From Calothrix anomala FACHB-343 (GTDB lineage: Bacteria; Cyanobacteriota; Cyanobacteriia; Cyanobacteriales; Nostocaceae), in NCBI RefSeq assembly GCF_014696435.1, contig NZ_JACJQG010000028.1, positions 37,992-101,991 on the forward strand: a DNA stretch of 64,000 nt. Direction: 5' to 3'. Positions 8,565 to 17,097 of the stretch are shown piece after piece. Position numbers and translations under genes: made by a program. The notes beneath the pieces were generated by a model that searched no databases, was not told the DNA's origin, and was given only the letters and a program-made list of their open reading frames with translations. Numbering within the stretch: the stretch's first letter is position 1; each line of letters begins with the position of its first letter.

Positions 8565-8975
8565 GAAATTTGTACCCCCGCACTGATAAATAAAGTCAAA
8601 TTTTAGGAAAAATTAAGCATTAAATGTTAGCAACTATGTTGGTGGTAGTTCCTAGGGCTAATCAATTTTCATCTGATATTTAAATAATACCGATTTAATT
8701 AATGAGTGTGAGATTATGGATTTTCGTGAAGTAAAGGGCGGGGTTTCCCCGCCCCTACAGATACATCTGTCTCATTATTTTTTTAAATTGGTAAAATCTA
8801 TCTTTGTGTAGAGTTTAGCAAAGATGTAATTACAAATCTTCTGCTAAAAGACATAATTATCTTAGTTCAAAATTCCCAGAATCATTACAGTCAGTAGGGG
8901 CGGGTTGATTGAGAATGATCGCTGAACATTGAAAATATTGGTGAACCCGCCCCTACATTGGTTAATCATCAACAG
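8565..8975. repeat. Intergenic region with two GGGGCGGG palindromic elements
   Basis: No gene is supported. Near 8738-8759 lies a short hairpin (GGGCGGGG TTT CCCCGCCC), and 8894-8955 holds a longer relative of the 428-489 element, with GTAGGGGCGGGTT at one end and AACCCGCCCCTAC at the other. The longer copy sits directly past the stop of the phosphotransferase gene and may end its transcript. Confidence 0.65.
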
Positions 8976-11456
8976 TTAAGCTGTAAGTTGTCTGACTTGT
9001 TCGGCGGAATCTAGTTGTAATGCGGAAGCGGCGATCGCCTGACTTTGACTGATACTTAATTGGGCGATCGCTTGTTTTAAAATAGGGATGGCTTGGGGAT
9101 TAACGCTTAATTCATCTAATCCTAATCCCAATAAAATTGCTGTGGCGGCGGTTTCGGCTGCAAGTTCTCCACATAATCCTACCCAAATTCCGGCGTCATG
9201 AGCGACTTTCACTGTGCGCTGAATCATGCGCAGTACCGCAGGATGTAATGCGTCGGTTAAATTAGCGACGCGGGGGTTATTGCGATCGCCTGCCATGACA
9301 TACTGACTTAAGTCGTTGGTGCCGATACTAAAAAAGTCTACCTCAGCTGCTAGTTGATCTGCGATCGCTACGGCTGCGGGGACTTCAATCATGATACCTA
9401 GTTGAATGTTGGCATCAAAGGGAATCGCTGCTTGTCTGAGTTCCCGTTGCACTTCATTTAAAATTTCCTTAGCTGCCCTAACTTCGGTGATACTGGCAAT
9501 CATCGGCAGCATAATTTTAATATTGTGTCCTGTACTAGCTCGTAAAATTGCCCGCAATTGAGTTGTGAATATGTCGGGATGTTCTAAACAAAAGCGAATT
9601 CCCCGACAACCTAAAAAGGGGTTTGTCTCTGGTACACCTTGAATATAAGGCAGTGGTTTATCCCCACCCACATCTAAAGTCCGAATAATTAATGGCTGTT
9701 GATCTAAAACTTGGGCGATCGCTTGGTATACTGCTAATTGCTCCTCTTCCGTGGGAGCACTTGTCCTACCTAAATACAGGAACTCTGTACGCAGTAGTCC
9801 TACTCCTTCAGCACCGCTAGCTAAAGCCACTTGAACATCAGCTATGCTACCGATGTTAGCAAAGACACTGACTTGCTTACCATCGCGCGTAATTGCTGGT
9901 TGATGTGCTTTGGCTAGCGCTTCCTGTTGTGCAGTTTGCCAAGCTTCTCGCTTCGCTTCTAATATACTCAAAATATCTGCTTCTGGCTCTACCCAGGCTT
10001 TACCACTGCCGCCATCAAGGGCCATAATTGTGCCATCTTCCAGATACAATATCCCTGGATCTACGCCCAAAACCGCCGGAATCCCTAATGTCCGGGCGAT
10101 AATTGCACTGTGAGATGTGGCGCTACCTGATGTGGTACAAATCCCTAATACTTTGCTGGGATCTAAGCCAATGGTATCTGAAGGTGTTAAATCGCTGGCG
10201 ACTAAAATCGCTGGTTCTGTCAATTCTAAAGCACTGGCTGATGCGCCGGTAAGTAAGCGCAGTACTCTTTGTCCGACATCAACCACATCTTCCACTCGTT
10301 CCTGTAAATAAGCATCTTCTAGTTGATGGTAGCTAGAAGCGACTTCATCAACAACAGCTTGCCAAGCGGCTTCGGCGTTGAGATGATGGTCATAAATGCG
10401 CGATCGCACTGCTTCTAAAAGTACCGGATCTTCTAAAAATAACAGATGAGCGACAAAAATCGCCGCTTCTGTATCGCCAATTTGCAGAGAAGCTTGAGAA
10501 AATAATGTCTGAATTTGCTGTTGAGCGGTAGCGATGGCTATTTGTAACCTTTGCCACTCTGCTTCTGCATCTTCTACGTGATATTGTGTAGCAGTAACGG
10601 CAGGTAGTTGATAATGGACTACAGGCGCGATCGCAACTCCTGGTGAAGCTGGAATTCCCGATAGTTCGCCAGCAGAAGCGGGGCTAACTTCTGTTGACTC
10701 CACCACTGGCGGCGCAAATGTACTATCATCTTCACCAAAGTTATTATTAATTAATACTTCTAAGGCGGCTAAGGCAGCATCAGCATCGATACCAGTAGCC
10801 GTAATTACTAATTCATGCCCTTGACGCACTCCTAAAGTGGCGACTTGGTTGATACTGTCACCTCTAACGGCATCTGTACCTCTTGTAACATTCCTTACCT
10901 TAATTTGCGCCTGATATTGGGCGGCAGTAGTGACAAATTGCGCGGCTGGACGGGCGTGTAAACCCAAGCGATTGTTAACTGTGAGGTGAATTTCTTTTGT
11001 TGGGAATTCTGCGTGAGATGTAGGAATAACTGATGCGGGGCTGCTATCTATGCCGAGCAAAGTATTTTTTGCTACTAAAGCTGATTGTGCTTCAGTTATA
11101 ACTTGCTGAATATTATGACCTGCGGCGGCGGCAACTACAGCTGCGATCGCACCTTCAACCAGTGGTGCTGCACATAAATGGACTTTTTCCCGTTGTTGTG
11201 GGTTAAGGAAATCTAGCGCCATTTCTGCACTCATCACAGCGCTACCCAAATCCATTAACACTAAAACACCATCATCGTTGAAGATAGAAGCGATCGCCTG
11301 ATAAACTTGCATGGGATCTGTACCCAAAGGATTTTCCGGATCGTCAATTCCAGCTGCGATCGCTAACGGGACTTTACCCTGAACCATTTGCGCTGCTAGT
11401 TCCTGTACACCAAGCGCGAGTTGTTTACTGTGAGAAACAATGACTATTCCAATCAC
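8976..11456 (-). CDS. DhaM-HPr-Enzyme I fusion phosphotransferase
   Basis: A single 826-residue chain joining three phosphotransferase-system modules. Residues 1-130 are a DhaM/EIIA-mannose domain with the phosphorylatable His9 in IVIVSHSK. Residues 154-245 are HPr with His167 in NNRLGLHARPAAQ. Residues 264-826 are Enzyme I: GIPASPGVAIAPV, the active His449 in GSATSHSAIIAR, and PEP-binding motifs GVGLLRTEFLYLG, TLDVGGDKPLPY, IEVPAAVAI and FSIGTNDLSQY. Such a chain can pass phosphate from PEP through EI and HPr to DhaM, which in other bacteria phosphorylates ADP on dihydroxyacetone kinase subunit DhaL. No dhaK or dhaL gene is in the window, so its partner is elsewhere or its role is regulatory. 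ATG at 11456 starts directly at the DhaM fold. Confidence 0.93.
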   Translation of the reverse strand: MIGIVIVSHSKQLALGVQELAAQMVQGKVPLAIAAGIDDPENPLGTDPMQVYQAIASIFNDDGVLVLMDLGSAVMSAEMALDFLNPQQREKVHLCAAPLVEGAIAAVVAAAAGHNIQQVITEAQSALVAKNTLLGIDSSPASVIPTSHAEFPTKEIHLTVNNRLGLHARPAAQFVTTAAQYQAQIKVRNVTRGTDAVRGDSINQVATLGVRQGHELVITATGIDADAALAALEVLINNNFGEDDSTFAPPVVESTEVSPASAGELSGIPASPGVAIAPVVHYQLPAVTATQYHVEDAEAEWQRLQIAIATAQQQIQTLFSQASLQIGDTEAAIFVAHLLFLEDPVLLEAVRSRIYDHHLNAEAAWQAVVDEVASSYHQLEDAYLQERVEDVVDVGQRVLRLLTGASASALELTEPAILVASDLTPSDTIGLDPSKVLGICTTSGSATSHSAIIARTLGIPAVLGVDPGILYLEDGTIMALDGGSGKAWVEPEADILSILEAKREAWQTAQQEALAKAHQPAITRDGKQVSVFANIGSIADVQVALASGAEGVGLLRTEFLYLGRTSAPTEEEQLAVYQAIAQVLDQQPLIIRTLDVGGDKPLPYIQGVPETNPFLGCRGIRFCLEHPDIFTTQLRAILRASTGHNIKIMLPMIASITEVRAAKEILNEVQRELRQAAIPFDANIQLGIMIEVPAAVAIADQLAAEVDFFSIGTNDLSQYVMAGDRNNPRVANLTDALHPAVLRMIQRTVKVAHDAGIWVGLCGELAAETAATAILLGLGLDELSVNPQAIPILKQAIAQLSISQSQAIAASALQLDSAEQVRQLTA

Positions 11457-11570
11457 AACAACACCATCAACTCTCTTGAGAGACTTTTCCTGAGCCAGTT
11501 AACCTTTACATTCTTCCATTTTCTCCTCAGAAAATCAGCGTTGATTTTCAAATCGCAACTTTAATATGCC

Positions 11571-11676
11571 AAAGTCGAATTCTGTTCCCGTTGTGACAGT
11601 TCTGGGAATTATGAAGATAGGCATAAGAACTGTAAGTATAGTTTACCTACAGTCATTTTTATGGTACAAAAGTACT
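11571..11676 (+). promoter_or_regulatory. Leader region of LRV gene 1 (copy 1 of a duplicated upstream block)
   Basis: Aligns without gaps to 16971-17076 upstream of LRV gene 2, offset exactly 5,400 bp, with TCTGGGAATTATGAAGATAGG fully shared. It contains the inverted pair ACAGTTCT/AGAACTGT around that core and a CTACAGTC octamer at 11647-11654. In copy 2 the same octamer forms a perfect hairpin, and the 5 bases of its loop are in inverted orientation relative to copy 1 (TTTAC versus GTAAA). The conservation suggests promoter or operator function. Confidence 0.6.
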
Positions 11677-11727
11677 AAGTTGTCCTAATTCCGAAGGTTG
11701 AAGATCCCTGCGTCTATACGTAGTAGG

Positions 11728-11760
11728 TTTTCAGTTGGGGTTTAAATCCCCGACTGAAAA
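11728..11760. repeat. Hairpin between the leader and LRV gene 1
   Basis: TTTTCAGTTGGGG pairs with CCCCGACTGAAAA (one mismatch or wobble) around TTTAAAT. It is followed by five AATTTTG heptamers (11768-11801). This segment is absent from copy 2 and looks like an insertion into the 5-prime untranslated region; as a strong stem it could attenuate transcription. Confidence 0.6.
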
Positions 11761-11812
11761 TGTCTTTAATTTTGAATTTTGAATTTTGAATTTTGAATTT
11801 TTAATAGGTTTT

Positions 11813-14800
11813 ATGGTGATGCAACCTCTTCAGCCAGTTAGCGCCGCCGATTTACAAGCATTTTTAGATACACCAGAAGATTTATTACAGCAGCCTGTGG
11901 AATTGCAATTAGCTGTTGCAAACTATATTGAAACACCGCGATCGCTCTTAGAAGTCTTAGTCAATAGCACTGATAAGCAAGTATCACAAGCCGCTAGTTT
12001 ACACGTAAATTATGCCGGAGAAATCACAGAAAATTGGCAAAAAGCGGTAGATACCATCCTGCAACAACAAGAACTAGGGCAAAATGACCGATTAGCTGTA
12101 GAATTGCTCAAATTGGGAACTGTACCGCCATGCTTTTTTAGCGAATGGGTTCCCGCAGAAAAGCTCATTCCAGCGTTGCGTAATCCCCATATACCCTTAA
12201 AATATCGCTTACAATTACTTGAACGCTTGGCGCAGGAACCGACTTTAAAACCACGCTTACAAGTTGCAGAATCACCAGAAACACCCTTAGCAGTATTAGA
12301 ACAACTAGCAGGGGATTTAGAATTACCTATTAGGTTAGCAGTAAAGTTTAACCCCAATTGTCCACCATCATTAATTGAACTAGTGGAAGGACAATATACC
12401 GTTGCATCTGACTGGAATACCGATGCAGAACAATTAGCAATGTTAGCACAAAGCCGTTGGGCTTGGATTCGCTTGGCGGTGGCGCAAAATCCTTGTGCGA
12501 CAGCAGAAACTTTAATGCAGTTGGCTGGAGATACTGTATATAAAATTCAGTTAGCAGTGGCGAAGAATCCAGAAACACCCGCAGATGTGTTAGCTGTATT
12601 AGCGCAACATCAAGATAAAACAATCCAAGCAACTGTAACAGAACATCGAAATGCGACGGAAGAGATATTACATCAATTATTTCCCAATCAGCAGCATCTT
12701 TTGCAAAGACGGGAAAATTTACCAACTAGTATTTTAGAAAAATTTTTTAATGAAGCAGCAACAGATAAACCTATTTGGAAAAATTCTGAACTGCGGTATT
12801 TGTATTTAAATCAACCAAATACACCTACTTGGATTTTAGCTGAATTAGCGAATGTTGATTTAGAAGTATTGAGAGCAGAGATACTTACTAGAAGTAATTC
12901 TTCACCGATTATCAAAACTTTAGAAACATGGATTCAAGATCAGACAATATTTTTAGCTAATGTTGCCAAACATCCCCAAGTTTCAGGGGAAATATTACAG
13001 CATTTGGCACAATATCCTAATCCATATATACATCTGGCTGTTGCGCAAAATTCCCAAACACCTGAAGCCTTGCGAGATATGCTATTACAGCAATTAGCAG
13101 TAGGCTCAAATTTAAATATTCGGCTGCAATTGGCAAGTAATCCCCAAACTCCGGTGGCAATTTTAGAACAGCTAGCGGGTGCATCATCTTCCCTCAATAT
13201 AATGATAGAGATGTTGCAGCAAATTGCCCCAGATGCTACACCATCATTACTTAACCGAATCAAAGAATTTATCGATAACCGCCAGTCACCAGAATTAATT
13301 ATTTTTTGGCTGCAACAGGGGGAAGAATTTCGCAACTCTATATTAAAAGAATGGGATAATTTAGTCGAGTCGTTGAATGCATCAGAGAGGCAAACACTGG
13401 CATACTTAGCTAGCCAGAAATCATCAATTAAATGGGAAGGGAGATTTACAGCAGAAAGACGCGATCGCTCAGGAAAGAAATCAGTACCTAGCGATTCTCA
13501 AGCAGCAGAAAATTATCAAATGCTAGATGGAATATTGCATTTATTAAATAGTCCGTACAACAGCGATCGCAGTAATTTAGAAGTTGTGGCAGCATTATTA
13601 GGTAATCCTTCTACACCAGCAACTTTAAGAGAGCGATTGTGGCAACAATCCCAAAAAAGTCCTGACGAATTGGGACGCTATTTAAAAGATGCTGAAATGC
13701 GGATGGCACTAGCTCTTAATCCCACTGTACTTGAAGCAGAGCGGAATGAATATTTACAACAATTAATGGCAACAAGCAATAATTTCCGCGAGCAATTAGC
13801 TAGACATCTTGCTACACCTGAATACCTTCTCAGACGCATCGCTGATGAACGCAAAGAGTATTTATGGCGTACTTTAGCAGAAAATCCCAATACTCCTGCT
13901 GATTTATTACTGCGTTTTCTCAATGAAGAAGTTGAGAAAACAGTTTATAGTAATACCACTATGTTTGACTTAGTGATTGCTCATCCTAACTTACCTGTTT
14001 TACAACGTTATCGATTATTACTAGAGAAAGCAGAAGCGCAAGAAATTACCAAAGCTCATCAATTAATGGCGCGTCGTACTGGTAGTCCTTATGCGTTAGC
14101 GCAGATTTTAGCAAAAGGCGATCGCAATTCTAAACTTACCGCCGCACGTAGCAATCAAACCCCTATCCCAGTATTACAACAACTAGCAAAAGATGCAGAT
14201 GAAGCCATCCGGCAAGCTGTTTCTAAAAATGCCAATTTACCTTTAAATAACTTATTAGAATTTACACAAGATCCAAGCGTTCATGTACGTTTAAATCTTG
14301 CCTATAAACCATTACATAGTAAAATACCTACCCCTATTCAATTATTAGAAATATTGGCACAGGATGAATCACCAATAATCAGAGCCAAAGTTGCAGAACA
14401 TCCCGATACATCTGTGGAAATATTGGTGCAGTTAGCCAACGATACCAGTCGTGAAGTCAAAACAAAACTAATTGCTAACCCTAACACTCCCGTAACAATT
14501 CTGACTCGTTTGGGATTAGAAGAAAATCTCGTAAGTCAACGCAATCCCAATACACCAGGAATTGTACTTGCTCAAGCAGTTAAAAGCATGAGTGGGAAAA
14601 ATCTCGCTGATTTTATTAAACATCCTGTCAAAGGTTCGCAAATGCCGGCGGAAACTTTGGCACAGTTAGCAACTCACACCGATAGTTCAGTGCGTTATCG
14701 CGTCGCGTCGCACCCCAACACCCCAGCCACAGTTTTAAGACAGTTAGCGAAAGATTCCTATGTCGCTACAGTTCGCGCTGTCGCCAGTAATCCCAACACA

Positions 14801-15877
14801 TCCCCGGAAACATTGGAAGTACTCGCCAGCCATCCAGATTTTACAACGCGATTGGACGTTGCACGCAATCCTAATACACCGCCTCGCGCACTTTCCCAAA
14901 TTGTTCAAAGTACCCAAAATTCAGGAAATACCCCAAATCAAACCGTGGATATGCTCAAGAGTGCATTTCCCGGTAATCATAATGATGTGCTGCGTTGCAT
15001 AGCTGGGAATCCGCGCACACCCATTGAAGCATTAGAAATTTTGGCAAGAAGAGAGTTTTTAGGTGCAACACCAGATCCGCAAGCATTCTTTCCACCTACA
15101 ACGAATGATGAGATCGTGCGATCGCTTGCATATAATCCCAGCTTAACACCACAACTGCTCGCCATTCTCACTCAAGACCCTAGCGTAGAGGTGCGAGTTT
15201 GTTTAGTTCGCCATCCCAACTTAACAGAAGCTTTATGGTTGCGCCTAGCTGAAGATACAGCAATATCGGTGCGGGAAGCAGTTGGAGCTGCAAACAACGC
15301 ACCTGTAAACGTTTTGGAATTATTGGCGCGGGATGAGCAAAGCGAGGTAAAAATTCAAGTAGCGACTAACTCTAATACACCAATTCCTGTTTTAGAAATT
15401 TTAGCCAGCGACGAAAACCCCAGTGTCAGAACTGCTGCGGCTAGTAATCCTCATCTTTCTGAAACAATCTTGGCACAATTAGCAACTGATGAAAAAGTCG
15501 AAGTTCGCCGTGCAGTTGCTCAAAATCCCAACACTCCGGCGGCTATTAAACAAAGCCTGCGCGATTTAGTTTTTCAACCCACCACCCAGCAAACTAGTTC
15601 CACCTTACGCGGACTCAGCCGCATTTACAACCCCAGCAGCGATGATATAACAAGCATACTGGCAGAATATGCAACTTCCGACAACGCCTTTGTTCGCTTA
15701 GTAACTCTACTCCATCCGCAAACTCCGGCGGAAATATTGACACAAGCAGCACAATCTGCATCTTGGCTAGAACGCTATGCAGTTGCAGATAACCCCGCAA
15801 CCCCAGAGGAACTACGCCAGCAACTAACCCACGATAGTAATCGCATTGTCAAAGCAGTTGCGATCGCAAATCTTTAA
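11813..15877 (+). CDS. Leucine-rich-repeat-variant (LRV/HEAT-like) repeat protein, copy 1
   Basis: A protein of about 1,354 residues built of dozens of roughly 24-residue repeats with the consensus LLxxLAxDxxxxVRxxVAxNPNTPxxx, for example VRRAVAQNPNTPAAI. This is the all-helical LRV solenoid, common in Nostocales and of unknown function. The N-terminal 300 residues and C-terminal 90 residues (LSRIYNPSSDDI onwards) closely match LRV copy 2, while the middle is diverged. No signal peptide or membrane segment is seen. A TTG at 11786 would extend the frame but lies in the AATTTTG repeat; ATG at 11813 or 11819 (MQPLQ, shared with copy 2) is more credible. A NuiA-like gene follows 134 bp downstream on the same strand. 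A scaffold or protein-binding role is inference. Confidence 0.88.
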   Translation: MVMQPLQPVSAADLQAFLDTPEDLLQQPVELQLAVANYIETPRSLLEVLVNSTDKQVSQAASLHVNYAGEITENWQKAVDTILQQQELGQNDRLAVELLKLGTVPPCFFSEWVPAEKLIPALRNPHIPLKYRLQLLERLAQEPTLKPRLQVAESPETPLAVLEQLAGDLELPIRLAVKFNPNCPPSLIELVEGQYTVASDWNTDAEQLAMLAQSRWAWIRLAVAQNPCATAETLMQLAGDTVYKIQLAVAKNPETPADVLAVLAQHQDKTIQATVTEHRNATEEILHQLFPNQQHLLQRRENLPTSILEKFFNEAATDKPIWKNSELRYLYLNQPNTPTWILAELANVDLEVLRAEILTRSNSSPIIKTLETWIQDQTIFLANVAKHPQVSGEILQHLAQYPNPYIHLAVAQNSQTPEALRDMLLQQLAVGSNLNIRLQLASNPQTPVAILEQLAGASSSLNIMIEMLQQIAPDATPSLLNRIKEFIDNRQSPELIIFWLQQGEEFRNSILKEWDNLVESLNASERQTLAYLASQKSSIKWEGRFTAERRDRSGKKSVPSDSQAAENYQMLDGILHLLNSPYNSDRSNLEVVAALLGNPSTPATLRERLWQQSQKSPDELGRYLKDAEMRMALALNPTVLEAERNEYLQQLMATSNNFREQLARHLATPEYLLRRIADERKEYLWRTLAENPNTPADLLLRFLNEEVEKTVYSNTTMFDLVIAHPNLPVLQRYRLLLEKAEAQEITKAHQLMARRTGSPYALAQILAKGDRNSKLTAARSNQTPIPVLQQLAKDADEAIRQAVSKNANLPLNNLLEFTQDPSVHVRLNLAYKPLHSKIPTPIQLLEILAQDESPIIRAKVAEHPDTSVEILVQLANDTSREVKTKLIANPNTPVTILTRLGLEENLVSQRNPNTPGIVLAQAVKSMSGKNLADFIKHPVKGSQMPAETLAQLATHTDSSVRYRVASHPNTPATVLRQLAKDSYVATVRAVASNPNTSPETLEVLASHPDFTTRLDVARNPNTPPRALSQIVQSTQNSGNTPNQTVDMLKSAFPGNHNDVLRCIAGNPRTPIEALEILARREFLGATPDPQAFFPPTTNDEIVRSLAYNPSLTPQLLAILTQDPSVEVRVCLVRHPNLTEALWLRLAEDTAISVREAVGAANNAPVNVLELLARDEQSEVKIQVATNSNTPIPVLEILASDENPSVRTAAASNPHLSETILAQLATDEKVEVRRAVAQNPNTPAAIKQSLRDLVFQPTTQQTSSTLRGLSRIYNPSSDDITSILAEYATSDNAFVRLVTLLHPQTPAEILTQAAQSASWLERYAVADNPATPEELRQQLTHDSNRIVKAVAIANL

Positions 15878-15977
15878 ATTGCACCTAACTATGTTAAAAA
15901 ACGTAGACTGAAAACCCTTACCCATGACAAAGCGCAAAGTCTGAGCGGAGGTTTACTCCGATCAGAACTTTGTAAGA

Positions 15978-16004
15978 ATGACAAATGACAAATGACAAAT
16001 GACA
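15978..16004. repeat. AAATGAC heptamer tandem repeat
   Basis: Four near-perfect TGACAAA units sit directly upstream of the NuiA-like gene start, in the 134-bp gap after LRV copy 1. A small hairpin (CGGAGGTTTACTCCG, 15946-15960) precedes them. No ribosome binding site is evident between the repeat and the ATG. Confidence 0.7.
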
Positions 16005-16011
16005 GCCTTAT

Positions 16012-16956
16012 ATGAACTTAGAAACCGCAAAAATCTTAGGTACTCTTGAAGTATTAATTGATAAACGCCTTGAGTTTCGTCTGCACAATAATCACCATTC
16101 TTCTTTAGAACCTTTCGTTTGGGATATCCAGGAAAAAGGCGATTTTAGTTTACTCAATCTGGGACGCGATCGCAAATGGATAACTCTCACCGATATTGAT
16201 GTTGCTGTCAAAAATTGGCAAGCATTAGAACGGCGCGGTTATTTAAACCCAGATGATTATCCTGATGACTACGAAGATGTTATCGCTCCGGAATTAGCTG
16301 ATGCAAGAGCAGAAATATATGAGGAATTAGCTGATGCTATTTCAGAAAACCTTCAGAATATCGAGGTTTTCAAATTTAGCCGCATTCCTATGTATTCATT
16401 TTATGTTGTGTTAGGTCAAGACCAAGAAAATAATTGGTTTTGTTTTTCTCAAACTGTTGCCAGAGAAACTAAATTACAAGGAGAAATCAAATATTCTAAT
16501 TTACCTGATTTAACTATGCAGCCATCTTTGGATGAAAATACGGCTAAATTGAAAGATAAATTTCAGCAAATCATCAATAAATTAGAACCGATTACTATTT
16601 ATGGTTACTATGGTGGCGGCTATGATTATAGATTTCCACATTATTTAGTTCAAGCAATAAGCGACTCTAGAGAACAAGCAATATTAATCGCTCTCCAACA
16701 AGCAGGAATGCTTGATATTGGTAAATTTCACAAGTTTGACATAGAAGCTTTATCTTGGAATTGGGATGAAAATGAAATTGCTGAATTTTACCCACAATAT
16801 GACAAGATAAATCAATTTATCACTCAAAAACTTTCTGATATTCAGATGTTGAGATGTAGTTTTTGGAACCGTGAATGTATATATGTTCTCGGAACAACCA
16901 AGGCTGAAGATTTAGCAGGAATCTATATTGAAAGTAAATTTGATTTTAATCCTTAA
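16012..16956 (+). CDS. NuiA-like tandem-domain protein, paired with LRV copy 1
   Basis: A protein of 314 residues with two similar halves. The first runs from TAKILGTLEVLIDKR through FVWDIQEKGDFSLLNL to FYVVLGQDQENNWFC. The second ends NQFITQKLSDIQMLRC, then SFWNRECIYVLGTTKAEDL and AGIYIESKFDFNP. The pattern of a helix ending in NL, a strand, then (V/I)(Y)(V/I)xGxTxxxxxAGI matches the C-terminal half of NuiA, the Anabaena inhibitor of the nuclease NucA, though NuiA has only one domain of about 135 residues. Two paralogues lie at 21274 and 22243. Nuclease inhibition is the family's known activity; whether it applies here is inference. No secretion signal is seen. Confidence 0.72.
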   Translation: MNLETAKILGTLEVLIDKRLEFRLHNNHHSSLEPFVWDIQEKGDFSLLNLGRDRKWITLTDIDVAVKNWQALERRGYLNPDDYPDDYEDVIAPELADARAEIYEELADAISENLQNIEVFKFSRIPMYSFYVVLGQDQENNWFCFSQTVARETKLQGEIKYSNLPDLTMQPSLDENTAKLKDKFQQIINKLEPITIYGYYGGGYDYRFPHYLVQAISDSREQAILIALQQAGMLDIGKFHKFDIEALSWNWDENEIAEFYPQYDKINQFITQKLSDIQMLRCSFWNRECIYVLGTTKAEDLAGIYIESKFDFNP

Positions 16957-16970
16957 GTGATTTTTTCATC

Positions 16971-17076
16971 GAAGTCAAATTCTGTTCCTATCTTCATAAT
17001 TCTGGGAATTATGAAGATAGGAATAAAAACTGTGACTGTAGGTAAACTACAGTCAGTTTTATAGTATATGTGTACT
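16971..17076 (+). promoter_or_regulatory. Leader region of LRV gene 2 with perfect hairpins
   Basis: Copy 2 of the block at 11571. It holds a perfect 18-bp inverted repeat: TTCCTATCTTCATAATTC (16985-17002) and its complement at 17006-17023, loop TGG. A second perfect stem follows: GACTGTAG (17034-17041) and CTACAGTC (17047-17054), loop GTAAA. The first could terminate readthrough from the upstream NuiA-like gene; the second is operator-like. Confidence 0.65.
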
Positions 17077-17097
17077 ATTATATTGGGTGTGATTATC

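Noticed and set aside
12010-13335. Minus-strand frames opposite LRV gene 1, and the matching ones opposite LRV gene 2 (17289-17911)
   Set aside because: Antisense shadows of the repeat-containing LRV genes; duplicated only because the genes are.
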